Positions 34,885-47,646 are shown, counted from the first letter of the stretch. The stretch is 64,000 nucleotides of DNA from Delphinapterus leucas (GCF_002288925.2 NW_022098008.1:3091927-3155926), one strand, 5' to 3'. Notes: generated by a model from the sequence alone, not told the origin. Translations and numbers: made by a program.

Positions 34885-35838
34885 ATATATTCTTTGTCAC
34901 TTTTTACTAATACATTTTAATTCATTTCATTTCTAGATGATCCTCAAATTTGTCTTTTTTTCTAACACCTGCATTGCATCCCTTTTCTTCCTCAGAGGCA
35001 AAAATATCTTATAAAATCAATTCCAATGTGATACATCCAAAGTATATAAAATGACTCAGAAAATGTCTGTGTAAATTACATGTTATCCTCTATGTCAAGA
35101 GAAGAGAATGACAGTGTCTCAAGCATATCAGCCACTCAAAACATGGGAGCTATTGTTAGTCTTGATTAAATAATATTAAAGGATGTGAACAATTCACATG
35201 AGAAGTGCAGAAAGCAAACAGGCAGAAATGCATATCATTGTTAAATTCAAAGAAATTAATAAAAGTTTAATAATATTAAAGTCATCAAACCCAGGAAATC
35301 ATTTTAAATATTAAATGTCATCTCTGTCTTACTAAAACAGGAATTACCATATGCCCACATATAAAATGTTGGTAAAGTTACAGCTCCTGGTGCTCCGACA
35401 TTTTGCTGGTGTTGGTATAAATTGTGACTGCCCCTCGGGTGACACTTTATTCCCGTCACCCCCTCCAGGTGGTACCCCTGCTCCTTTGGAGGAATCGCCT
35501 CCCTCCAGTGGTGATAGGGGTTAGTGGATTAATAGTCGGGGGTTCTAGGCTCCCTGCAGTGGGTGAAAGCGTAGGGCTCCTCCACCCCTTCCTTCGCCAA
35601 AGTGTGTGACCACTGTCTGGTCTCCTCCCTACTTTTTGACACCCTGGCAATTGAGGCAGGAGCCGAGTAAATTGACAACAGTGTTTGCTGGGGAAGCAGC
35701 GACTGACCAGGCTCCTTCTGCTTTGGGCGTCTGCTCCTCTGTTCTCTGGAACCTTCTGCATGTCCTCTCACCCCAAACCCTGGTTCTCTAGCACTTGGAG
35801 AGCATCTGAGTCCCCAAAATCTGTCTGATAAATGTGTT
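34883..35838. other. Unique DNA with an unassigned GC-rich, possibly LTR-like block
   Basis: 34883-35340 is AT-rich unique DNA. At 35360-35830 composition rises, a TATAAATT word lies at about 35416, and a T/C-rich segment is followed by CTGATAAATGTG near 35827. This could be an old LTR (TATA box, then downstream tail) but I cannot match it to a family. Overlapping open frames in several phases (60-101 codons) show no domain. Confidence 0.3.
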
Positions 35839-35846
35839 GCTTAAGT
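35839..35846. repeat. 8-bp target-site duplication of hAT element
   Basis: GCTTAAGT here and an identical GCTTAAGT at 36049-36056 flank the element at 35847-36048. Eight base pairs is the length made by hAT transposases. Confidence 0.9.
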
Positions 35847-36048
35847 CAGCAGTCCCCAATCTTTTTGGCACCAGGGACCGGTTTTGTGGAAGACAATTTT
35901 TCCACGGATGGGGATGGGGAGGAAGATGGTTCAGGTGGTAATGCGAGTGATGGGGAGCAATGGGGAGCGGCAGATGAAGCTTCGCTGGCTCGCCTGCTGC
36001 TCACCTCCTGCTGTGTGGCCCGGGGTGGGGGGTGGTTGGGGACCCCTG
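35847..36048 (+). mobile_element. Non-autonomous hAT-type DNA transposon (202 bp)
   Basis: Left end CAGCAGTCCCCAATC and right end GGTTGGGGACCCCTG are inverted repeats (CAG..GTCCCCAA at both ends, two mismatches). Adjacent TTTTTGGCACCAGGGACCGG, GTGGAAGACAATTTTTCCACGG, GCCTGCTGCTCACCTCCTGCTG, TGTGGCCCGGGG are landmarks of a common mammalian hAT MITE with a GGTCCCCAACC terminus. It is shorter than the full-length form I recall, so an internal deletion is likely. Flanked by perfect 8-bp duplications. A 93-codon open frame (35832-36113) runs through it by chance. Confidence 0.88.
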
Positions 36049-36056
36049 GCTTAAGT

Positions 36057-37009
36057 TACCAGTTACCTATGGTTTCCACTCAAGAAATCCAACCAATAAA
36101 TACATGTAAATGAAGACCTGTAAAATGTTTGTGACTTTAAAGTAACATCCTCTGCAGGGTTTCTGTTATCAGGTTATTTCTTTGTCTTAAAACACGGCTT
36201 CCTTGTGCCTACCTCCTAGCGTAGATTCTGCCTTCTCCGCCTCACCACGTCCTGGGAACTGGAAAATAGATGTCCCTGTAGCTCACTGGTGATCTCATGA
36301 TGGACATGCAGATCTCCTTAGAATTGATAATTATACTCAGAGGCTTTGTTTTGCAGGACAAGGGGGTGGGTCTGAGCAGGAATCTCTTGGGTCCATCCAT
36401 CAATCTCTTCCTCCCAAAGTGCATTGTGGGATTATTCTTGTGCTGCCGTCACGTCTGCTCTCAGGCCAGGACTTTTCCAGACCAGCTGACTATTCTCAAG
36501 CATCATCGAAACTGTTTGGGTTCCAAGTTACGAAAAGACACCATAAATTAGCTTAAGAGGGAAACAGAGGTGTGTGTGGTGGGGGGCAGGTGCATTGACA
36601 GTCTCAAATAACTAGGAAATCCAAAGTGGAAATGGACTTGGTCACAGTATGATTTTGAAGTCCCAACAGGGACGTGTAGCCTGGCCCTTTCCCTACCCCA
36701 CCCCCAGCTCTGTGCTCCATGCATCCTCCCACTTGTCAGGCAGCAGCTCAGCACAAGACTTGGCAGGCTGCATGGTTGCTCACCTCAGAAGGACGTCTTC
36801 ATGAGAGAGAGGGAATTATAATAATGAAGACTGTGAGCTCAAAATTTAGTGGTTAATACTTTGTGCAGTGGGCTATAAGGGATTTATTTTCATTTTTTAA
36901 AATTATTTAAACATTATAAAACAATTTCATCTTTTAAGAAAAATCAGGTTTATATTTGACTGTTCACAGAAGAGAATCATGAGCAAAACTCTTTGTCATT
37001 TGCTAATAC
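36057..37009. other. Unique non-coding DNA
   Basis: No gene or transposon recognised. Plus and minus frames of 60-84 codons only. Confidence 0.5.
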
Positions 37010-37024
37010 TTTTGGTCCAATTTC
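37010..37024. repeat. Target-site duplication of the L1 insertion
   Basis: TTTTGGTCCAATTTC here is repeated exactly at 38780-38794. These 15-bp copies bracket the L1 and define its boundaries. Confidence 0.9.
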
Positions 37025-38779
37025 TTTTTCCATTTTATTTTTTTAAATCATTTTTTAACATCTTTATTGGAGTATAATTGCTTTACAGTGGTGTGTTAGT
37101 TTCTGCTTTATAACAAAGTGAATCAGGTATACATATACATATATCCCCATATCTCCTCCCTCTTGGGTCTCCCTCCCACCCTCCATATCCCACCCCTCTA
37201 GGTGGTCACAAAGCACCTAGCTCATCTCCCTGTGCTATGTGGCTGCTTCCCACTAGCTATCTATTTTACGTTTGGTAGAGTATATATGTCCATGCCACTC
37301 TCTCACTTTGTCCCAGCTTACCCTTACCCTTCCCCGTGTCCTCAAGTACATTCTCTACAACTGTGTCTTTATTAATGTCCTGCCCTTAGGTTCTTCAGAA
37401 CCATTTTTTTTTGATTCTATATATATGTATTAGCATATGGTATTTGTTTTCCCCTTTCTGACTTACTTCACTCTGTATGACAGACTCTAGCTCTATCCAC
37501 CTCACTACAAATAGCGCTATTTCATTTCTTTTTATGGCTGAGTAACATTCCATTGTATATATGTGCCACATCTTCTTTACTCATTCATCTCTCAATGGAC
37601 ACTTAGGTTGCTTCCATGTCTTGGCTATTGTAAATAGAGCTGCAATGAACATTGTGGTACATAACTCTTTTTGAATTATGATTTTCTCAGGGTATATGCA
37701 GGGTAGTGGGATTCCTGGGTCATATTGTAGTTCTAGTTTCAGTTTTTTAAGGAACCTCCACACTGTTCTCCATGTGACTGTATCAATCTACATTCCCACC
37801 AACAGTGAAAGAGGGTTCCCTTTACTCCACACCCTCTCCAGCATTTATTGTTTCTAGATTTTTTGATGATGGCCATTCTGACCGGTGTGAGGTGATACCT
37901 CATTGTAGTCTTGATTTGCATTTCTCTAATGATTAATGATGTTGAGTATGCTTTCATGTGTTTGCTGGCAATCTGTATATCTTCTTTTGAGAAATGTCTA
38001 TTTAGGTCTTCTGCTGCCCAGTTTTGGATTGGGTTGTTTGTTTTTTGAATATTGAGCTGCATGAGCTGCTTGTACATTTTGGAGATGAATCCTTTGTCAG
38101 TTGCTTCATTTGCAAATATTTTCTCCCATTCTGAGGGTTGTCTTTTGGTCTTGTTTATGGTTTCCTTTGCTGTGCAAAAGCTTTTACATTTCGTTAGGTC
38201 CCATTTGTTTACTTTTGTTTTTATTTCCATTTCTCTAGGAGGTGGGTCAAAAAGCATCTTGCTGTGATTTATGTCATAGAGTGTTCTGCCTATGTTTTCC
38301 TCTAAGAGTTTGATAGTGTCTGGCCTCACATTTAGGTCTTTAATCCATTTTGAGCTTATTTGTGTATGGTGTTAGGAAGTGTTCTAATTTCATTCTTTTA
38401 CATGTAGCTGTCCAGTTTTCCCAGCACCACTTATTGAAGAGGCTGCCTTTTCTCCACTGTATATTCTTGCCTCCTTTATCAAAGATAAGATGACCATATG
38501 TGTGTGAGTTTATCTCTGGGCTTTCTATCCTGTTCCATTGATCTATATTTCTGTTTTTGTGCCAGTACTATACTGTCTTGATTACTGTAGCTTTGTAGTA
38601 TAGCCTGAAGTCCAAGACCCTGATTCCTCCAGCTCTGTTTTTCGTTCTCAAGATTGCTTTGGCTATTAGGGGTCTTTTGTGTTTCCACACAAATTGTGAA
38701 TTTTTTTGTTCTAGTTCTGTGAAGAATGTCATTGGTAGTTTGATAGGGATTGCATTGAATCTGTAGATTGCTTTGGGTA
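37025..38779 (-). mobile_element. 5'-truncated L1 (LINE-1), about 1.75 kb
   Basis: Read on the minus strand the element runs from the ORF2 C-terminal third (right, about 38779) to a 3' UTR and A-rich end (left, 37025). The 3' UTR shows landmarks such as GGTGGGAGGGAGACCCAAG-type purine-rich sequence and GTATACATATACATATATCC (plus strand, 37128-37147), typical of cetartiodactyl L1. It is bounded by exact 15-bp target duplications. Truncation at the 5' end leaves no promoter, ORF1, endonuclease or reverse-transcriptase domain, so it cannot move by itself. Low divergence relative to the other L1 pieces in the window makes it the youngest LINE here. Confidence 0.92.
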
Positions 38780-38796
38780 TTTTGGTCCAATTTCAT
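37581..38796 (-). pseudogene. L1 ORF2 C-terminal remnant
   Basis: The longest frame, 196 codons at 37739-38329, begins with [14 protein letters not shown] and carries the L1 ORF2p C-terminal Cys-rich motif CX3CX7HX4C (C163, C167, H175, C180 of that frame). In a functional L1 this domain belongs to the 150-kDa ORF2p that also has endonuclease and reverse-transcriptase domains. Both are missing here because of 5' truncation. The coding sequence is cut by frame changes: the next piece (37581-37763) lies in another phase, and so does the upstream piece (38479-38796), whose start codon lies outside the element. Dead copy, no product expected. Confidence 0.9.
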
Positions 38797-40544
38797 GAAT
38801 ATATTTTAGACTAAAGAAATACCAGAAGAAAGGGACTTGGGTCCCTTTGTTTTTACTTTTGGTTTTGCTTTTTTTTTTCACCTGTGTGAAAAGAAAGAAT
38901 CCTATTCTGTACAATAACCAAGTCTTTTTTTGTTTGTTTTGTTTTGTTTTGTTTTGTTTCCAATCCTTAGGATTTCAAGATACTCAATAAAAAAGCTGTC
39001 TTTCCATTAAATAACACACTTTCCCCTGCAGGTAGAAAATATAAAATGGTATCCTGAAACAGTTTTATTCTGTGTCGTTATTCTTCCTTCACCTATGGGG
39101 GCAATGAATTTCTCAATAGGGAATCATGTTTAAGTGATACTTCAAGGTCCTCCAGCCCATCCATGACCCTGTAAATGATGCTGTAAGTCTGGATGAGACT
39201 GTCTGTACTGGACACTATCTCCAGACCCATGAGGGATCCAGACAGGGGAGAGCAGTGGCCCAGTGGGAAGGGCTGTATTCACTGTGGAGGCTGTGATTCA
39301 GAGCACTGCTCCTGGGCCACGCTGGGCAAGCTCACATACAAGGATGAAAGGTATGACCTGTCTGCCCTCGGATTTTGAAAAATGCCAGAAGTCTGTGTAC
39401 AGCAGTGCACTTCTCCAATCATCACGGGTTTCAGCCGCTTAACAAGTCTCAGTAGCAGTGAGAAAGGATCGGAGATTGCACTCAGAGCATCAGCTCAGCA
39501 GAGGGTCCTCTGGGGAGCACCCATCAGTCTGTGCCACCTTTCTGCAGAGAGGGCAAGGTCAAGTTTTCAATTACCATCTGCCCCTTTGAAAGGAATTGCA
39601 GTTTTGTGTTGGGTGTTGTTATTGACCTATAGAAACAAAAGCAACAACAATAAACACACTAGATATTACTTTTTAAGGCATTTACTTAACTGGAAGTACT
39701 ATATTTTATGCATTTCTGATGGTTTATGCTGAAGCATTTGTGTAGAGCAGCCAGAAATGACTCCTTTGTTGGGTGCTGTGGATCTGCAGACACTCGAGGA
39801 AAATCTTCAGAGAGAAACACTCATTCCCCAGATGGTGTGTCTTTATATGCTTTGCAAAGTCAAAGCATGCCAGCCCCAATGGGTTTAACATGATAAATAT
39901 TGTCACAGCTTAGTAAGTTCTTAATTAGCTGAAAGAATAAAGTCAACAAAAGTATTTTGGAAGAACAAGGAACATTTTCATACCTAAATTAATAAGTTCA
40001 GCCTCAATGAAGCCAACTCACCATAAGCCAATAATTTCACTCATTCTGCTGATTGAGGGGCCACCTTGCTGGCCTGGCTTGGATCTGAGATGCTCACTAT
40101 GGAAGAATGTCCCTCTGAGCTCTTTACACCAAGGGTTGGCACTACAGGAGGTGGGCAGATTCCCCAGGCAGTGGATCCTGACTCCGGGGAGACTCCTGGG
40201 GGCCCCACACTGCTGCCCCAACTGGTGCGTTTTTAAAACCCACTTTTAGGATGCTTTGCTCTCATTTCTACTGTAGAGACTCCTCCTCTCACTCCAGAGA
40301 CTTTCACATGGTGTCAATTCTCCTTCCTCTCTGGTCAACTTCCAGGGCAAAGAGAAGCAAGGAAAACTGCAGGGGATTACTCATTCATTATACCTAGCAT
40401 TTGTTGTCCAGTTGATGGTCAATGTGCCTTGGGAATACTTCTCTGGTCACTACCAGCAAAAGAAAATGTTCACACTTTTGTCTCCTGTGGCAAAAACTTG
40501 TGTGAATCTTTATCATGATCCTCAATGCTCTGCAATGCAAGTGT

Positions 40545-40545
<1 letters not shown>
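38795..40545. other. Unique DNA with a TTTTG repeat
   Basis: (TTTTG)n-like repeat at 38923-38960. A faint plus-strand MIR-like patch is possible at 39245-39345. One 116-codon frame (39382-39732) without domain features. Otherwise nothing recognised. Confidence 0.5.

Positions 40546-40583
<38 letters not shown>
40546..40583. repeat. (TG)n microsatellite
   Basis: A pure TG run of 19 units, likely polymorphic between individuals. Can adopt Z-DNA. Confidence 0.95.
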
Positions 40584-40584
<1 letters not shown>

Positions 40585-41259
40585 TCCCAAAGAAGCTTAT
40601 TGGCCGCCAGACAAGGGACTGTGGTTTGGTTGCCTACATATAAAATTAAGCCTCACAAAATTCCTAAATTATGATGGAATCAGTATATATTTGTAGGATT
40701 TGGGCCATTAATTTCTTTTATTCCACCAAATTAAGCCAATTATGCCTAATAATCACAGTAAGTTTAAACTTTACTCCTGAACAATGACACAGCATTTCTG
40801 TCTATCAGTGACTCATCTCTAAATGTGCAGAACACAAAGATGTCTTCTCAAGTTCTCTGGATGAAAAAACAAACTTCCAGACACATCTTCCCTTGACAGC
40901 ATGACCAGTTTGCCATCAGTGTTCCATGGATGTCTTTGGTGGGGAGAAAAATATTTGAATTTGTGGTATTTAAATCTGTTTTCTTGTTGTTAACAACTAA
41001 GAAGTCACCTTCCACAGTTAATATAAAAACATTATGGATTACTAATATCACTGAGTCAACAGTTGTCCTAAACATTAAATCTCCGACCAGGGAGGGACTG
41101 TTGCTCACTGTCTGACATTCTGGGGCATGCCTACAAGAGCTTCTGGGCTCTGTACCGAGAGACAGGATGCTGGGCTACGGTGTGCGCATGGGGTCATTCT
41201 TATTAGATCATGTAAATTGATTTCCCTTGTGGTTGTTGTTTAAAGCCTATCCCGCGCCT
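40584..41259. other. Unique AT-rich DNA
   Basis: Nothing recognised. Confidence 0.5.
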
Positions 41260-41263
41260 CATT

Positions 41264-41295
<32 letters not shown>

Positions 41296-41327
41296 TCTCT
41301 CTCTATCTCTCTCTCTTTTTTTTTTAA
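41260..41327. repeat. CT-rich polypyrimidine tract
   Basis: CTCCTCCTCCTCTTCCTCCTCCTCTTCC-like repeats pass into CTCTCT and then a T run. This is a polypyrimidine strand of the same kind as the opposite strand of the GAA/GGA tract at 55981-56092, and can form intramolecular triplexes. Confidence 0.85.
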
Positions 41328-44300
41328 TCTCCTCCTTCTTTACCCTGTTAAGACCATCTTTTCCATACTCTTGTAAAGCAGGTTTCTTTCAGATTTTTAG
41401 TCAGCACCACTGAATGGCAGTTATTTTGGTTTGAGGTTTGCTCTGTGCCAGTGAGGAGCTGGGTGACTGAGATTCACTCTTTCACTCAATACTTGCTACT
41501 CTCCTGTAGGGTGGCTACTATTAATACACCCACTTGCCTGAAGAATAATGAGAACAGAGAGGTTGAATAGTGTGTCAAGGACACAAAGCAAGGAATAGTC
41601 ACAGCTGTGCATAGTGCCTTCTTCCTGGAAGATTTTGGAAATGGGTTCTAAGCAAAGGGATCTTTTCTTCCCATGTGGCAGGTGAAGTTAGCCTGCTCTG
41701 TGCTGTGTGACGAGCATCATGTGACCACAGGAACTGATGTCAGACAGGGATGGGGGGCAGGATTCAGTGAAGAATGTAGGGAATTTCTTTCCTGAACTTT
41801 GTGACACATCAATTCCAGAAGGAAGAGGCCATTGCTATCTAATATCCTACTAACATCTTTGACAGGAGGACAGAAGCAAATGTTCCACGTCAATCACGCC
41901 AACTGTGAGTTTTATCACTAAAATGGACAATTCCGTGCTTCCTTTCATGGATGATCCTGAGGTTTTCTGCCCATGTTAGAGGGTTTTGCACATCGTTGAG
42001 GCCACGTGATTTCTGGACCAGAGAACAGGTCTCCAGCAATCATGGATTCAGGTCCCAGTTGAAATGGGTGCATGGAATAAGCTAAGCCACGTCAGTGCAT
42101 GAGCACACAGAGGCTGGGTTTCACTTGAACAGATTACAGGCTAGTCCTGTAATCTCATGGTCAGACCTCAACTTTCATCCCTTCTGGGATGTGTCTTTTA
42201 CTACCCTGTTTAGGAGGCTGTCCTGATGCATGGTTTCCACAATAAGAAATACTCAAATTTGAGTAATTCCACGGAGTATAGCTGAATTGGAAAAGTTTCG
42301 CTAACGTCAACATTTTTCTAAATCCAATTCCATTGAAAATGTTTGCCAGCCCTCTGTACTTCTCAAAGTTAACTCTTCTGGTTCTATCACTGATAGTATT
42401 TGTGTGCACATGTGTGCATGATGGGGAGACTAAGATAGCCTTCAGTCCAAATTGCATAAAATCTTAATTAGACATCTTCTGTGTATAACTATTTTTCCTT
42501 GTTCCAAGCCTCTTAACCTAGTGGTTCATAATTCCTACACTTTGGATTTGAGACCTGATGAGAGAACATTTTATTTTAAGCAGTGGTTTTGGAAATTTTC
42601 CACTTAAGTCCTTTCACCAGACTCAGATTTGCACAAACCCTCCTTTTCTACCTCTTTCTATGTCAAATGGGTCTCCCTTTGTAGGTTGCTTTTAGTTTTC
42701 AAATCCCTTTCATGTGTCTTATTTTCTTTATTTTTTTATTCAGAGAATATTTTTAAAGTACAAAAGAATTCAAAGAATGAGATTACAAACAGCCTTGTTT
42801 CCATCACTTAGAGTTAATGACATTGTATCGTATATTTTTCTAAGTCTTTTAAGAAAAAAAAGTACATTAAATGATAGAAACCAACAAACAACAATTACTC
42901 ACTTTTCGTGATGAGGGGTTGAGGGATGGGAAGAGGGGCTAGAGAATTAAATAAAGGAAGAAAGAAAACAGACCATTGGATAGACTAGTAAGCATATCTA
43001 CCTTCTCTTTTCTTTAGTCCTGACTTGGACATGATCATATTATTGTAAAGGCTTTTAAGCCAGGCAAGGGGCAGCAGGGGCCACAAGTGTGATGGTGCCT
43101 TTGGGGCAGACCTCAGCCTTCCACTCCATCCATCCCTGGTGCCTGAGACCACAAAGATCACAGCTTAAGTGAGTCTGAAGAGAATAACCCAAAACATTAA
43201 ACTCATTTTTTTTTTTCTTGGCTTCTCTTTATTCTGAGCATTCAGAGTTTCCTTAACGGCATTCCAACTCGTGAATGTTCCAGAGAGATCAGAGCTCTTG
43301 TTCTCCGGGACATCTTTGGATCAGCATCTGGAAAAGGACAGTAGAGTCCATGGAGGACATTATGCAGGAGAATCTGGAAGGCGATGGAAGAACTTAACGC
43401 TGGCTGTGGGTGTGATGTGCTGTCCTATACGACGTCATGCTCATTTTTCCCACAGGGCTCAATAAAGAAAAGAAAGAAGCCAAGAGGGCCTAACCTTCTC
43501 TGAAAGGCATCTCCTCCTGTTGAGTGTGTGTTACAGACCCGGGCCATCAGGTGGGGGGCAGCTACTTCTGATGTCAAGAGAAGGTGGCAGATTTGTGAAT
43601 TTGAGACCAAGTCCATGTCCTCTTGTCGCCTCAATGGGCTGACTTTTTTGAGACCACAGTGGCCCCAAGAAGGGGAAGGAAGGAACCGGCAGGATGTCTG
43701 GGATCTCCTGGGCTCAGCCCTAAACTGTGGGCACAATGTTTTATGTTCCCAACCCTGGACTAAACTGCAAACATCCATCTCCCACATCTTATAGGAGCCA
43801 CACTCACTCTAACAGAAAAAGGAAAGAAAAAGGTGCCTGTAACGGAAAAAAAATACATATTTAAACCCCGTGAAGCATGGCTTGGAGAGCGCTGTGTGCC
43901 CCTCTCGTATCTGCATGTGGTTTACTGACCTTTTGTCTCGGCTGATTACTGACTTCTGTGGTTCATCTAAACACCAAAAATGTTAAGACCGATGTTTTTC
44001 TCCATTTCCTCAAAATCCAAGTGAGTAACTGAAATCAGCCCTATTGTTTTTAACTTTCCGTGGCGAGTGCAGCCCGGCAGCCCATCTGTTGTGGAAATTT
44101 TTGAAAGACACGGAAGGTACGTTATTCTTAGCCAAAGGATTTCTCTTGGAATTTGAAATTGTTCTCAGTCTTTCATCCTTTCTTCCCTTGGCCTCCCTGG
44201 TCCCCATGTTGTGACCAGATGCCCCAGAGACACACAGAGCCTGTTCCCCATTGGCTTCACTTTGGGGCCAGTGAAACGCTTCAGTAATGCATGGATTTCC

Positions 44301-47300
44301 TTCCTAATAAGATTCCAACCTATTGTATATAGGAAAATACAATGGAAATTGGTAGATGGCAATTTCAATTATTTCACTATCAACACATAGATGGAACTAA
44401 AGAGCTAGATAGAAATATTGCAGACACAGATGTCTCTATTTTTATAAGTGGGGACTCGGCTCAGCCTGGCCACAGCCAGACCAGCCATATCTGAAAGCTG
44501 GTGTTTCTGTCCACAATTCTCCATGATGGGGATGATACAGCCTGTGAGATGACCCTTCTACAGTTTGTATGAGAGAGTCTTTGCTTTCTCTCATCAACTT
44601 CAATACCTGCCTTTCTTCACCTTTAAAATTTGATTCTAAATTTAAATAAGAGTAATGATGTGTTATGAGTTCCTTAGATGACATAGCTAACATATGTGCA
44701 AATTCTTATTACAAATTTCCTGTACTTGGAATATTTCAGAACCTATATAGTATCATACGTAGTATGATACAAATTATGATCATTTATAATTTAAGTGTTA
44801 TGATGGACAAAATCATTTCATATATATTAGTAAGCGTCATTAAAGATTTTTCACTGTTATATTTCCAAAAACCTTTGCTGGTGTTACTTATTTGATTATA
44901 ATAACTGTAGAGTATTCCATGTATAAATCCAGCACTCATTCTTTGACCAGATTGTCATTCAAACTGTGTAAAACTTTTCTTTTAGGAGAATTTTAAATGC
45001 TGAAATTCCATTTTATATACAATGCCTTCCTGACTCAAATAGTTGTAACATTGAGCTCAGGTGGTTCTGATGACGTTTATCATCATGACTCTCAACCTAC
45101 ATGAAAAACTTGGAAGCTTTGAATGAGCCAAATCCATTCATGATTTGTCTAAGGCTCAGGAGTTGGACAGGGCACACCATCTCTAGCAGCAGGTGGAGGC
45201 TGAAGAAGTCATTGACCTTAGCCCTTCCTTGCATTTCAATCCCATAAACATGTATGGAATTCCTACCTGCTGTCAGGTACCATAACGAAGTGCCAGGGAC
45301 TCTAGGTCCAGGGGCCTGCTTCCTCCTCCTGGGCACATGTTCTGGGATGTGTTTTCTCCTCCTTCTCACCCCTCCCTTTTGATCTATCTCCATATAGTTC
45401 TGCTGCTTCCTGTTGCTCACGTTAACTTTTACTAGGACAATCTCTGCATCTCTTAGCCTCACTGAGATTATATAAAGAGCATTTCACAGATCCTCGGCTA
45501 CACCTGAGAAGGGTGGCAGAAAGTAGAAACAATTGCCATCCATAATTAAAACCAACTTAGAATGAGTTGGAAACATATCTATTAGGTTTCTTCAGCGTCA
45601 ATTTTCCATAGATAAATGTTTCCACTTGGTTGTGTGTGTGAGCCATTGTTGCGACCAAAAACATTTCAAAACAGATGAGCAACTACTTTGTAAGAATGGT
45701 GTCATTTCAGTGTACAGATGCAATTACTTTTGCATTAAAGCTGCCACAATTTACTTTTCCATTAGTTAGTAAATAATATCAGCCTTTCACTAAACTGAAA
45801 CTTTTTTGGATTTTTTAATGCCAATTCTCCAAGCATAATTGGAAACGGTGGCTGGAAGATCTCAATCTCCAACATTTCTCACCCCTCCAGTCTGCAGCTG
45901 GAGGCCCTGAAACCTTGGCAATCACAGTTTGGGGATGTCAAGGTGAAACTTCTCTTCTAAGTGAAATCCTCATTTCCTTCAGCCCCAAGATCTGCATTAA
46001 TTCTGCTTCTACTCCTCATTGAGAGAACGCTAAGTTGGCAATTACACCAGATTCTGAGCAGTTTGAATGTGACCAGGAGAAATAACAAGTATATAAAAAA
46101 CCCAATACACTTTTGCTCATGCATGAGCTGTTTGGACTTTCAAGCCACCACCATGGACCAGATTTTTGTCACTTTACTGGTTCCATTTTTAGCCTAGTTG
46201 GCTTCTGGGTCTGACTGTTTTCTGATCTCAGTTTCCTTCAGGATGTAACAGCACCTACATCAGTAACAGTGATGGCAATGGTACATGCACACACATGTGA
46301 GGCCCAGGAGTCCTGCAGCCTCTTGCCTGGGGTTCACATCACTCTTGGCCAACGACATCACCACCGTCCCCAGCTCAGACCCCAATGATAAAGACTCAGT
46401 GTCACCTCCTCTCATTAGGCACATCCATCCTCCCACGAAGCTCAAAAAGAGAAGGCATTGTTATTTTCCACTACTTTGTCTAATACATTTTAAGTGGCTG
46501 ATTCTCCCTGGTTGTGTGACCTTCAGTGGGGACGGCCCATCCATCATGCTTTGAACTTTTCATCTTGTCCCATGCTCATTTTATCTTTGCAAGGGAACCT
46601 TTGTCCACAGCCCTGTTTACCACTCACGAGGGAGCCTCAATCTCTGTACCTCAATAGCTCATTCGATGCTCAGGTATGCAAAGAAAGAGCACCAGCTCAG
46701 CACCTCCAGAATCAAGCACACGTGGTCATCAAGGAAATTCATCTACCATCATTTGTCAATCATTGTCTTGGGCAATGAAAATTACCTACTTTCAATAGAA
46801 ACATTACTATATTTGTAATAGTGACTTTCTAATAGGAATCTGAGAAATCTCCTTAACATTGTATAGATTTTGCATTTATCTACATCAATAGAGTGAAATT
46901 AGACCTGAGAATTTTACTTGGTATAATATACAGCCTGGCTTGTAAACGCTGGCCACCAGCTCTTCTAAGTTTCTAAGTAGAGAAAAGAATCCTCCTGGGT
47001 TTTGCTGCTAGAATCTTGGAGTAAATTCTTATAGCTCCATCATGTCTTCTTAGGAGCTTTTTAGGAATTAAAAGCATCTAGTAACAGATGAATAAGTAAA
47101 CAAACAAAAATCTTGTCCAAGTGTCAGATTAAAATAAATGATCTAATCACTCACCATTTAAAAAAAATGAATTAGTGATGTGGAAATGCATTTTCCTGAA
47201 GGTCTGACCGTACAAGGCAGGTTTTCAAATAGCCAAAGCTTGGTGCTGGAGGTAGGTGTCCCCAGAGGGGACAGTCGTCCTGGGTTGATAACTCCATCCT

Positions 47301-47629
47301 GTCTACTGCACTTTGTAAATGGAATAAAATTCCTCTGGACTGTGTTTCTTTTTCTTCAACTTAGTGCAAAAATGTAGATAGAAAATGGGCCTGGAAGAAT
47401 ACATATAATCTTATTTAAGATGATTGTCACAGGCTGGTAAAGTGATGTGCAATTTCTAATTCCTTGTTAAATGTTTCTGTAAGTAAATAAAATTACATGT
47501 AACTGATAAAAATCACAGATATGACTAATACAGCACTTATATTATATGTTAATTCACTAATTTTAATGCCAATCTTTGGGGGGATTAGATTTAGTTCTTT
47601 CCCCAAAGTTCTGTATTGTATGACCACAA
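41328..47629. other. Unique, mostly AT-rich non-coding DNA
   Basis: Over 6 kb no gene or strong repeat is recognised. Weak items: a MIR-like minus fragment at about 41505-41615; a perfect inverted repeat at 44750-44770; a 120-codon minus frame at 43425-43787 and a 121-codon minus frame at 45097-45462, neither with a known domain. A stretch at 43395-43800 is GC-richer than its surroundings. No SINE or LTR was found. Confidence 0.5.
44750..44770. repeat. Perfect short inverted repeat
   Basis: GTATCATAC, a GTA spacer, then GTATGATAC: 9-bp arms and 3-base loop. A second imperfect hairpin (AAATTAT...ATAATTT) begins at the next base. Neither is associated with a gene or transposon end that I can recognise. 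Confidence 0.75.
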
Positions 47630-47646
47630 AATATATATATATATAT
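47630..47646. repeat. (AT)n run
   Basis: Seventeen bases of alternating AT. Confidence 0.85.
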
